Assembly: GCA_949752735.1 (NCBI GenBank)
Contig: OX457039.1
Span: 41,858,699-41,922,698, forward strand
Length of the DNA stretch: 64,000 nt
Origin: Lumbricus terrestris
Taxonomy: Eukaryota > Annelida > Clitellata > Crassiclitellata > Lumbricidae
Direction of reading: 5' to 3'
Part shown: in pieces, positions 1 through 11,600 of the stretch
How positions within the stretch are numbered: position 1 is the first letter of the stretch
Layout of the letters: every line of letters starts with the position of its first letter
The notes under the pieces: model-generated
The model's database searches: none
Seen by the model: the letters and a program-made list of their open reading frames with translations, nothing else
Told to the model about the DNA's origin: nothing
Program-made: the position numbers and the translations under genes

Positions 1-129
1 GATTTTTACAACAGCTATGATTGTTTTTTTAATCATTATTATTATTTTTCACCCGAGGTACCTTAGATCCCTCGGGATTTAAAAAAATTATGCTTTGGGC
101 CGTTGTTCAATGTTTATACAATCAGAAAA

Positions 130-145
130 TTATTATTATTGTTGC

Positions 146-209
<64 letters not shown>

Positions 210-278
210 TTGTTATCATAAACATATTTAATTTTTCAGCAAATATTCCAAACATAACACTAAATTTATTATTATTAA

Positions 279-345
<67 letters not shown>
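130..345. repeat. Two (TTA)n microsatellites
   Basis: Pure TTA runs at about 142-209 and 268-344, separated by unique AT-rich sequence. The open frames across them (poly-Tyr, poly-Leu, poly-Asn) are artefacts. Confidence 0.95.
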
Positions 346-347
<2 letters not shown>

Positions 348-502
348 GGTTAGAATGCGTTGAAGAGGATCGCAGCCCTATTGACATTTCTGAGTTTAAT
401 AAATCTTAAAACCTAAATTGATAGACACAGATCTTCATGTTTTGGTAACTGTTGCCTGTGTTCCATTTCGGTCTTTCAATTATATTTTGTTGTGCTTTTG
501 TT

Positions 503-1590
503 GTGTGTTATTTTCTTACAAAGGTTTCAATAAAACGATGATTGATTGATTGAATAACAGATCATTATGATTCGTTTTGCAGAGAGTAGTGAAAGTGAAA
601 ATGTGAAAAACGAGGTCGTAAGTGACATTAGCATATTTTTAGACTATATATCGGCCTACGGACATTATTTTTTATTAAACATTTCGCCCGAATAATGTAA
701 ATGACTCTAGCAGTTAGGCCTACTTCACTTACATACTTACTCACGAATCTTTGAATATCTCATAGGCCCTACCCTAGAATAGGCCTAATTCATAGTTGAG
801 CACTCTCTGAGATATTTCCGAATATTCTGCTTTAATCGTGGATAAGTATATATATATATATATACATCTATCACGGTGGAAAAAGTTTATTTGGAAAGGC
901 CAAGATTAGAACCCGCCATTTCCGTCCATCATCAACTGAAAACACTAACATTGGATTATATTAATTTTACTGGTTGCAAAAGTCAACCAAAGTTATATTA
1001 AAGGAAGCAGAGGGCAGTCATTGGTGTAAAAGCGTTAGCGACACCATTTTCTTAGCCTCGGCATATGAGGAGGGCGGATGGTCAGTCCTCTCCCTCACCG
1101 CCTCATTCACCCACCGACAGTGTACGGTCGGGGTACTCGTCATAGCTAAGGTGGCGACAGGAGGAGTGCAGGTGGTGCAGAAATCTCGACACAAATTTCA
1201 GCCCTGGTGGGAAGATTTTAACCCTTGACCTCTCGCTCAACAAATTTTATCCGTTCCGACCGTAAAACAGTTTCATCTTATCTCTGAGCTGTACTTGAAC
1301 AGGCAAGTTTTCTTGAATCTTGATAAGACTTTGAGCGAACGTAATTATTTTGCTGGAATGACAGAGGTTGCGCGAAACTTTAAATCACTTGCTAAGCACT
1401 TTAATTTTCTTAAATTTACATAAATTTGCAACTGAATTATTTTTTTTAGAATACCGTGTAAACAATCCAATATTTAAAAACCGAAAGTTTAGTTTTTGTC
1501 CTTTAGTCGTGGACTACTCTTAGGTATGTTATATATAGGCCTATGTGTTCATGTTGTGTGTTATTTTCGTACACAAGTTTCAATAAAACG

Positions 1591-1661
<71 letters not shown>

Positions 1662-1930
1662 ACAGATCGTTATGATTCGTTTTGCAGAAAGTAGTGAAAG
1701 GTGTGAAAAACGACGCGGTAAGTCACATTAGCATATTTTCAGTCTATATCGCCCCACGGACATCATTTTTTTATTAAACATTTCACCCGAATAATGTAAA
1801 TGACTCTAGCGGTTAGGCCTACTTCACCTACATTCTTATCTCACGAATCTTTGATTGTCTCATTGGCCCTACCCTAGCATAAATCATGGTTGAGCACTCT
1901 CTGAGATATTTCTGAATATTATGCTTATAT
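503..1930 (+). repeat. Direct duplication of a 0.33-0.38 kb segment
   Basis: 503-835 and 1551-1930 share the order CAATAAAACGATGATTG, a (TTGA)n run, TTATGATTCGTTTTGCAG, TAATGTAAATGACTCTAGC and GAGCACTCTCTGAGATATTT. The tetranucleotide run is 2-3 units in the first copy and about 16 in the second (1592-1658). The CAATAAAACGATGATTG start with its tetranucleotide tail resembles a LINE 3' end. Confidence 0.75.
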
Positions 1931-2181
1931 TTGTCATAGACTTGTAGGCCTATATTAGTGCGTGTGTATACGTTATGACCGTTGCATGTTTTATTGACCA
2001 TGTCAGTGAATGCATGGTTGAACAGCGATAATTATCTGCTGCTGAAATTGTGGCCATAAGCTTATATATTTAAGGCCTGTTGTATAATTATGCACTATAA
2101 AACTTAAAGTATAGGGACATTTACTTACCCACTGAGTTACTCAAGCGGATGGCTAAAAATTGTGTGAGATAAGCTCATCGA

Positions 2182-3141
2182 CAGTGATGCCACAGCTGGG
2201 TTTTTTCCACTAGATCTGGGTTTTGACCTTCGTCTGGGTTTCTGTTTTTTTGGGGCCAAAATCTGGGTTTAATTTGGTGAGTTGACATTTTGTTTTTACA
2301 ACGCATGAATATTCTGTTAAATTCAATGTAAAATTGTTTTGATACATACTTTTTCTACTAATTTTAATTTTTAATTCCACAATCAAGATCTCACGTTGTC
2401 AATTCACAAATAATTTATAACATGAAGAATAACTTTGCACAGAAATAAACCATTTTGACATCTCAAAATAGGTCAGGTTACTCCTCTCTCCTTGTTAAGC
2501 CGTATTGACATCTATAACATGCACATGTATGTATGTATGTATGTAGATTCGTTTAATTCAATAAACAACAGACAGAACGCTGTAGGTTTACATTAGCAAA
2601 ATTAACAGTATGGCTGCTTAAAGCTTATGGTCAAAACAGTTATTACATTTTTTTATACACTGTAGGTCAGATCAATCCTCTTGTGGTATAAGAGCCTATA
2701 GGCTATAGTTGTTGCAGAGTATTAATGTTCTAGGTGGTTAAAACATTGGATTGCTGATGTATTAGGAAAATTTGGTTGGAAACCTCGGAAAACTTTAAGA
2801 CTTGGTAAATTTAAGCCATGTGTGATATATGTCTACAATTTTGGTGGGCTCGACCCGCTGTGCATGCGCACACAAAATTAATATATCGATTAAGCTAATT
2901 ATTGTCAGTATGGATGCCAAGTCTCTGACAACTTTAACAATTGATATTTTAAAAGTTGTAATTACATTTTATTCAACTCTTTTGGCGAACATTTTGTTAA
3001 CCATCATACGATGCGAACAAGCGAAAACCCAATTTAATTTGAACAAAAGGGGTCTAAAATAGCTTATTAGTAGTCTGGGTTTTTCTGGGGGTTTTCTGAA
3101 TGAAATCTGGGTTTATTTCTGAAACCTCAGTGGCAACACTG
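2182..3141. mobile_element. Non-autonomous hAT-like element
   Basis: Termini CAGTGATGCCAC and (reverse complement of the right end) CAGTGTTGCCAC. An exact 8-bp duplication CTCATCGA lies at 2174-2181 and 3142-3149. Subterminal CTGGGTTT copies occur near both ends. No transposase is visible; the open frame at 2829-3062 shows no known domain. Confidence 0.85.
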
Positions 3142-3677
3142 CTCATCGACAATTGCAACCATAGGCTGTCGTTGAACACTGAATACTACAGTCGGTAGGA
3201 ACACAGATTGCTTGCTTAAAAAACTTTACAAACTCAGGGTTAATTGCGATTGGCACAAACCATTCCCAAGGATTCAAGCACAGCAGTTTTCGCTGTAGTT
3301 ACACTGTTTGCCGATTGTTTTTACATGGTTCTGATGTGTTTTATCATTCCAGGGTGTTTCCAGGAACACGACAATTGGATGGTAGGCATGGCGTAGGCGA
3401 TGCCAACAAAAAACATACCCGCTGCGTAATCGAAGTAAGAATTCGGAGATGAATAAGCGTATTAGAAAGACAGCCCGTAACTACTTGTCACGAATATAAA
3501 GTCTGATCTTAAAATGACACTGTTAAAATAAACTATAGAACTCTGAATGAATTTAAGAAATGCATATGTGAGTTTTCAATCCTTTAAAACGTTAGTTAGA
3601 TTCACTTTAACATGCAGCCCTCAATAGTCTGTTCTCTGTCTAAGCTTAGATCCTGTTCTATCACCCCACACAAATTC

Positions 3678-3942
3678 TTCGCGACACACCAGCGACACGA
3701 GTTTTACGCGACGCACCGGTTGAGAACCTCTGTTTTAAAATCATTAGAAACTAGAAAGAATTCAATGCCAACATTTTCATTCATTAGAATTTATAAAAAT
3801 TTAAAATATAAAAACTATTTTAACTTTAACATAGGCCTATTTTTGAAGAGCTCATGACGATTGGATGGTGTGTCGCGAAATTTTATTGCAAGTTTAGCCT
3901 AAGTGTGTCGCGAGCGGAAAAAGGTTGAGAACCTCTGTTCTA
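3678..3942. mobile_element. hAT fragments of the GGTTCTCAACC family
   Basis: 3678-3731 is the inverted left end and 3732-3942 the right end of the family whose long copy spans 22722-29129. Both stop at GGTTGAGAACCTCTG. The two pieces point the same way, so this is a rearranged or solo-end relic; no target duplication was identified. Confidence 0.55.
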
Positions 3943-4035
3943 CATGTAAAACATAGGCTAAATATTTTCCCCAAGTGGAAGAAAAGTCGCCAGAATTTTT
4001 GGCGGATGAAAATGGAAAATTTCCTCCGCCAGGAT

Positions 4036-4311
4036 CATAGGCGGAGACCTGCGCCGAGAATTTCTGACGACCGGCGAAATCTCGGAAAATTTTCTATTTT
4101 CGCCGCCAAAAAAGTTGATGACCTTTTTTTTTTTTTTTTTTTAGTCATCCGGCCAAATCTCGACCAAATCTCGAAGAAATTTTCTATTTTCGCCGCCCAA
4201 ACAAGTCTTGACGCTCAAACATTGGGGGGGACAAATGCATGGGCCGTCCCCCCCAGCACTTTTATTGGGGGGGACCGTCCCCCCCTGTCCCCCCCTAGGT
4301 CTCCGCCACTG
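4036..4311. mobile_element. hAT-like MITE, 276 bp
   Basis: Inverted ends carry GGCGGAGACCT and AGGTCTCCGCC. An exact 8-bp duplication GCCAGGAT lies at 4028-4035 and 4312-4319. Contains a T-run and G/C-runs. The sequence on both sides (3965-4035 and 4320-4340) resembles the MITE at 29217-29695, so this copy is nested in an older MITE. Confidence 0.8.
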
Positions 4312-5162
4312 GCCAGGATCCCCCCAAACTGAAATCCTGTGCACCAAAATCACCCTATCGTGGGAAAGCGCAATGTAAATTTGTCAGATAATTTGCAAGA
4401 AATCAGCAAAGAATTATCAAAATGCTGCATGCGGTCTATTAAAAAAATAATTTCGTAAACGATAACTAAAACTGTTATATGAGAATCTTTTTGATTGCAA
4501 CTATGATGAAAAACCACTATCGAAAATTCATCAATGTTTTCGTTCCAAAAAGCGATAAAAAATTGAAGTAGGCCTATCGACAAACATCAGAACGTGAAAA
4601 GCGCTTCAAGTAGGCCCATAGCCACTTTTTTCTCAGGAATTTGAATTTGTGAATTAATCTAGTAGGCTTAGTTGTGGTGCATGATATTTATTTTGGTTAT
4701 TTCATAAAGTTTCTATAGCAACTGCGACACAAGTTAATTGACATGCGCTAATTCGCAAAATTATTAATTATATTGAATCCAGGACTGAAAGTGTTTCACA
4801 AAGAAGCATGTCTGGGGCGGTCAGCAGCGAGACCAATTGCTTGAAATATTTTTTCCGACGACCCTTTTTTTAGTCTTTGTATTACAATCTGATGACCTTA
4901 TTCAATTCTATTAGATCTTTAAAATCTGATGACCTTTTCAGTATTCGTTCTCAGTAGATGTCACAAATTTCGTGATTGGTATAGAATTTATTAAGCATGC
5001 ATGTATATATATGCCTAGCTGTTCTACACGCGACCCGTCTAAGACCCGCAAAAAGCAGATCACGAAAATGAATGCCGGGTAGTGGTCTGCGGGCACAGCA
5101 TTTTCTTTACCCGAATCGTACCCGTACACATGGTGATGGTGATGGTGATGTACCAGTACCAC
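4312..5162. other. Non-coding stretch, MITE debris
   Basis: 4320-4345 and 4850-4940 resemble pieces of the 29217-type MITE (GATGACC with T-runs). The rest is AT-rich with no supported gene. Confidence 0.4.
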
Positions 5163-5423
5163 CAAGGCTGTAGCCAGGATTTGATTTCGGGGGGTGCTTC
5201 TTCAGTTTCCTGTCCGAAAAAAACTGATGACCTTTTTTAGTCATCCGACCGAAATCAGTTCATTCTGTTTTTTCACATTTTTTCATTGGGGGGGGGGGGG
5301 TGTTCATGTTTTCATCTCATGGTTTTTACATCATGTGCTAGTAAATTATACATTCTGTTATTTTTTACTTTTTACGGTTCGGGGGTGTTCAAACACCCAA
5401 AACACCCCCTAGCTTCGGCCTTG
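5163..5423. mobile_element. TIR element, CAAGGC-type ends
   Basis: The left end CAAGGCTGTAGCCAGG mirrors the right end CCTAGCTTCGGCCTTG. G-runs occur just inside. A related sequence with a similar right end lies at 7863-8093. No clean target duplication was found. Confidence 0.5.
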
Positions 5424-6290
5424 ACATCTTCCTCTCCAAGCGTCTCGGCCATTGCCCGCCGGGCGCTCGCTTGTCTCCTCTCTCGCCCTACTTCTCCAGA
5501 GGATGGATCTAGATCACACACTGGTATTCATTTACTGTTCTTTTGATCGCAGATGGACAGACAGACAAAAACACCTAAAGACGCTCGCTTGGGTCTGGGA
5601 CGAGTAAGTAACTTGTAGGTCCTGCTATTCACTGTTCCGGGTGCTCCTCAATAATAGTGGATCCTCACAGAGGGGCAGCTCCAACCGTCGAGTCAGTATC
5701 ATCTCTGACTAGCTTTTCACGCAACCATACAGACCCAATGGTGATCATGGCTCTAGTGGACCACCAGCGGCCACACCGTCGCCCTGTGGAATGCTTGCCT
5801 CGTCCCTGCTCGACACCCGACAGTGAAGCGCTCGAACAAATAACAAAATAATTATTGAACCAAGAATTACAGTACTTGTAGAGACAAGAAAAAAAACTTT
5901 TATTATTTTGCCACTTACCTTGTAGCGTTGTGTGCATTATAACAATGCAAGATTCCTGAATTATTATTGTCGTCTTCCTCCTCTGCAGTCTAAGATTGTA
6001 TAATTGTCTCACACTGCAGCGACAGCGTCGTCCGTGCTTCCTTAAATAACAATTGTTTCGCATGACGTCACAGGTAGTCGATGACGCAACAATATTTGAA
6101 CGCCTCTGATTGGTGCGAACGGCGAGAGGAGCTTTATATGTTAATAACCGCAATATATTACACTCTGAAATCTGTCCAGCCAATAAGCAGTTTGATACAA
6201 ATATGAGTGTCTCAAATTATTGGCCAACGACATGCCTTTGTCCAATGTCCATAGCTCCTCACCGTCAGAGTCCATAATCATTTGTTTATT
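5424..6290. other. Non-coding or undetermined stretch
   Basis: Fairly GC-balanced. A minus-strand frame from 6275 reads MDSDGEELWTLDKGMSLANN and onward for 44 codons. The 172-codon minus frame at 5665-6183 has no family signature. No splice model could be built. Confidence 0.2.
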
Positions 6291-6295
6291 TGTTT

Positions 6296-6990
<695 letters not shown>

Positions 6991-7304
6991 AGCAGTAGTC
7001 GCAGCTGCAGTGGTGGTGGAGGAAGTAGCGGCAGCAGTAGTAGCAGCAGTGACAACAGCGACAGAACAAGGCAGTTAATTTATTCGTACCCATATCACTT
7101 CAAATATTTGTGTCAGAAACAGACGGTGATCACAATGAAGATGATAATGATGTGTCCATGAATAATTATGTGCATTAAGTTTTATGTGTTTGTGTATCCA
7201 ATGTGAATATATTATTTGCTAGTTGCTACATGTAGTTACCCAGAGTGAATATTATGACAGTGCAAGACTGATCACTAAAATATGTAGCCATAAAATATTC
7301 AGGT

Positions 7305-7460
7305 TGGTGCGGGTGAAACCGGGTATGCACGTACCCGTGATCACTTTACCCGTACCCGTACCCGACCCATGAAATGCTAATTCGACCCGTACCCGACCCG
7401 TACCCGACCCGTGGGTACGGGTAAACCCTCGGGTACAGGTATACCCGTAGACCCCTAATG
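7305..7460. repeat. ACCCGT-rich imperfect inverted repeat
   Basis: Many copies of GTACCCG and CGGGTAC in both orientations, with similar shorter material at 5030-5130. Looks like a small MITE or hairpin sequence; ends not resolved. Confidence 0.4.
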
Positions 7461-7498
7461 CCGGGTCGCTTTCAGCTCTGGTTGAATCAACTGATCGA

Positions 7499-7780
7499 TT
7501 GAGGTCCTTCACTTCCGCTGCCCGTTTGGAGTCGCCTTTCAAGGTCCATGTGCACTACAAAAATGTGCCTGCCCACTGGAGTCATGTTACGCAGTCAGCT
7601 GTACAACTTAGGGCCTTCTGCTCAAGTGACTGGCCGACTAATTTCAATTTTATCTGCAACCTAACAACCTGGGACAAGAACATTCTCACTGAATCTAGGA
7701 GACGCGCTCGACTGGATGAAAACCCTTGGTCAGTCCATGATCGACTTCTTGGTCTTGTGGTATCGAATGATTTCCGGTGA
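7499..7780 (+). CDS. Uncharacterised open frame, 93 codons, doubtful
   Basis: An open frame with mixed composition (KVHVHYKNVPAHWSHVTQSA) in unique-looking sequence downstream of an ACCCGT-rich repeat. There is no recognised domain and no supporting splice structure. Recorded because it is not explained by a repeat. Confidence 0.12.
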   Translation: MRSFTSAARLESPFKVHVHYKNVPAHWSHVTQSAVQLRAFCSSDWPTNFNFICNLTTWDKNILTESRRRARLDENPWSVHDRLLGLVVSNDFR

Positions 7781-7862
7781 CGGGTTGTAATGTCATGATA
7801 GAACGGAAAGTCGAAGGAAGGTGATTGGACGGTCATTAGAACACATTGCACATAGGCTATTA

Positions 7863-8093
7863 TAGTTCTCACATCATGTGCTTGTGAATGCATTATTTCA
7901 TTTTTACATTATTTCATTTTTACATTAATTCATTTTTACATTATTTCATTTTTACATTATTTCATCTTTACATTATTTCATTTTTACATTATTTCATTTT
8001 TACATTATTTCATTTTTACATTATTTCATTTTTACATTATTTCATTTCGGGGGTGTTCAAACGCCAAAAGCACCTGCTGGCTACGGCCTTATG
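7863..8093. repeat. Expanded short tandem repeat inside a TIR-element relic
   Basis: About ten copies of a 15-bp TTTTTACATTATTTCA-type unit (7889-8045) between sequence matching the element at 5163-5423 (TCACATCATGTGCT at the left, GGGGGTGTTCAAAC and CTGGCTACGGCCTT at the right). The 5 kb copy has the same region without the expansion. Confidence 0.75.
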
Positions 8094-8169
8094 CACATCA
8101 AGTCACAGTCACAGTTTGTTGGAGCTTGTTTAGAGTAGAGATTTTCACATGAGAACATTGAAATGCAAT

Positions 8170-8175
8170 TTTAAT
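8170..8175 (-). terminator. Candidate poly(A) signal ATTAAA for the serine protease
   Basis: On the minus strand ATTAAA lies about 90 bases past the stop codon of the protease. It is a common variant hexamer, and no other hexamer was noticed closer to the stop. Confidence 0.45.
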
Positions 8176-8264
8176 CAGATCTGTAACTTAAGTCAAAGTT
8201 AACTTGTGGTGGCTAAGAAGTAAACAGGTCGTCGTGTTCATCGATAATTATTAATAATAGGCAA

Positions 8265-8426
8265 TCAGTTGTTGGTGGTGATGTTGGTGATCCAGTCAGT
8301 GAAGTGACTGACTCGGGCGAAGACTCCTGGTTTACCAGATGCGCAGTCGAGGCTCCAGGAGACGATTCCGACGATTGAGAAGACCCCGTCTTCACCTTTG
8401 ACCGTCAGAGGGCCTCCCGAGTCGCC
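8265..8426 (-). CDS. Serine protease exon 7: catalytic Ser and C-terminus
   Basis: Acceptor GATGATAG, then GDSGGPLTVKGEDG, SIVGIVSWSLDC and KPGVFARVSHFTDWI to a TGA at 8265-8267. The catalytic Ser lies at the exon start. SWS at 214-216 and Gly226 are recognisable. Confidence 0.9.
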   Translation of the reverse strand, partial: GDSGGPLTVKGEDGVFSIVGIVSWSLDCASGKPGVFARVSHFTDWITNITTNN

Positions 8427-8600
8427 CTATCATCAAATCAACCAATCGATTGAGTTGATTTCATACAATAAAACAACCCAGGTTATTATCTACTGACCAA
8501 AATCTATAAGTGACTGCATCACTGCAAGACAGAAAATGAATCGGATCTACGCAGTTAAACAATTTAAGAAAGGCTACAAATCAAGACTCGACGACGACTA

Positions 8601-8658
<58 letters not shown>

Positions 8659-11600
8659 TAACAATTACGACAATTTATATGGCGCAGTAACACGGCCATG
8701 CCTTACAAGGGCGCCTTACAAAGCAGCTACACGGGATAAGCCTTAGCGAACAAGTATGAAATGAAATAACGTACAGAGCTAGTTAGCATCCCGCGAGCAG
8801 CCACAAGCGGCGCTCGTATTCATGTACATCCTATAGATCCTACTAAAGATGCGACCGCTGGAGCGATCCGGTCAGCGTTCAAAGCAGCGTTTAATTAATC
8901 GAAAATAACTTCATTAATAAATTCCTGCGAGTAGACGTTGCTTGCTTGTGCCTATATTATTTGTTTACAAGTGCATTCACCAAAATATCCAAACACTCGA
9001 AAACACCTATTCCTCAGACGCGTCTGGGTTTGAACTTTAAGGTACCACTATACTATTTTTGTCTTGACTGTAAAACCCTCGAACTTAATTCTCAGCCATC
9101 AGTCTACATTCGCAGTTATTAGACCACCACAATCGACTCATATCTATCCTACGCATATAGACTATGCGTTGGCTCCCAGTCTTCATCCTAAATTCTAAAA
9201 CCGTTCCCTTAACTAACAACAGACCAAATCCTTTGACACGAACTCTCGCCAGTTTATGAGTCGCCGCAGTCTGTTCAGCTACTTAATTTCTGAAAAAACT
9301 TTTCTCAGACACATCATTGTGCAACGTGGCCTTCCATTTGTTTAATATGAACGTGACGTGCCCGAACACTGTTAGACAATAGCCTACACCGTTTTCGTTG
9401 GTTGTAGCAATGAAGACATGTACAACAATAACAATAACAACAACAATAACAATATCAATGACCATAACAATAATAAACATGATGTTCATTATGATTATGA
9501 CAGTGGAGATGGTGGTGGCAGCGTTGGTGATGATGATTATGGCGACGATGAGTTGACAGTTTCCATTGTGACCTGCTGCCCATTGTCTTTTTCTAGATTG
9601 CTGCAGAGACTAGGCCTACATACTACATAGTACATACTCATTACTGTTCTGCATGTTATTACTTAGTAGGCTACCTGGCATGAAGCAGTCGAAGTGCCGC
9701 CTCTGTTGTCGGTGGCGCAAACCATGTCGCTGGTGACTGGATGCATCGGATATTGCTTTCGACAGAAATCCAAGGTCGTGATGTTGAGTGTTGTGTATTG
9801 CAGAATCTGCGGGAAGTCGGCCTTACCTATACACAGTGAACTGCAGTGTATATAATGTATATGTAATATGTATACAGCAGTACGCAATTCCACGGTGGAA
9901 CGCTGATTCGACTGAATGATTTTTGAATGAATGAATGAACTTTGTTTATTGCACATACACAAGTCAAATAGTATAAACGTGACTCAACAAACAGAGTGCA
10001 AAAGTGGTTATCAGTTATCAGTTATCAGGTTATCAGTTATAAGTGGTTATCAGTGGTTATCTTTTTGGAATGGACTCCTTCTGATATTATGTGTCTAGAT
10101 GTTTTTAATCAAAGCAGGCCTATACTTCGCTAAACATGCTGAGGTAATGTTGTAAGAAATACATGCAACAGAGTTATTAATGGTAAGGAATAGGTTAGAT
10201 TAGAACATATGGATGGATACAACCACCACTGTTTGGTGTGAAAAGTATCCTACAGGGTAATTATCGGTAGTGATCGAAGGCTAGAAAATGTAGGCTACCT
10301 GGATGAATGACCGCTAGAGATTGATGTGGTAAAGTCAAGTAACCTTGGCCTAGTCCTGCTAGCTAAGTGCGGTACCGGTAATGGCAACAAACTGGTTAGA
10401 ACTTGGATTAAATGACCGCCAGCCGCCAGTAGAATGGCATGACAATTGATCCAATTTGGAGTCAAATAATATTTGCAAAAACTTGAGCTCCAATTGCCAG
10501 CCTCATTGTTCCCTGATTTTACAATTTCACCTATCGCTGCCCCTTGTGCTGTCTGTCCGTCCTTCAAGTAATCTTAAGTCAGCCCTCCAACCTGTTTCGT
10601 CTCGGGTCAATTAAATTTTAAAACATAGGACACTGATCTATTCTACTGCATTTGCATGCGTGACGCGTTTTACAATTTACCTGATCATCACGTCCGTATA
10701 TCTGACTCTGAGTCTGTCATAGTTGCTAGATATAATATTCTTAAAACTATGGCGCCGTTAATAGAAGGTCTACCAAGCAAGATATCCGACGATATTAGCT
10801 TCCAAATAAAGCAGCAATAACAATTCCAATCTGTTCTATATCTACAGTATACCTGGAGTGAGTGTGCCCCATCCGGAGCATTGGCTCTTCTTGTTGACGT
10901 AGAGATCGAGTGGTTTGGGGGCGCAGACGGGACTGACGTTGCTAGTGATGTTTATGGCTGTTTTTAACTTGGACCCTCTAGTTCTAAAGTGGTTCAAGTC
11001 CATTTTTTGCGATTTTCACTTTAAGCCACTTTTCCACTAAATCGAGTGCGCTCTTTCCGATGGTGAATTCAGCTAAGCCGCTAAAGGACTCTATCATGGC
11101 GTATTTGCGATATATTGGTTATAGAACTGACAATAATCAACGCATACGAAATTTCATTAGCGAATCACGTCTGTTTAATTCATTCTTAATGTTCACCACT
11201 TTGATTGCAAGCTGGTGCAAGAGTGGTTCAAGTTGACTTGATTCACTATTGCGCTTAAGTTTATTAACTCATTGACACTTTATGACAAGGCATAGTGGAT
11301 CAATCACACTTGATTCACTCTTCCACCAAAGGTTTTGGATGTTTCAGTCACGGTCTTCCTATTGAATTAGCACTGTAAAAAAACCTTCTTTAGAAAATTA
11401 ATTTTCAGTGTAATATGATATTCTCTAAATTTTCGCAAACTTTGATAGGAACCTCGCCAAGTCGCTAATAATTTAATTAATATGGAGAAAATGACGACTT
11501 GTAAGGCAATAAGCGCGTCATTGTAAAGAATTGTTACTGTCAGCATGTAAAAATTAAAATAATTTATAGCTATTGTGGCCTGTAAAGCAGTGTAGCTGCT

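Noticed and set aside
974..1228. 84-codon frame, possibly an exon
   Set aside because: No family resemblance, no clear splice sites, and it lies between the two copies of a duplicated repeat.
7305..7460. Telomere-like repeat (ACCCGT/CCCGTA)
   Set aside because: Units are irregular and occur in both orientations, unlike a telomeric array; better explained as a hairpin repeat.
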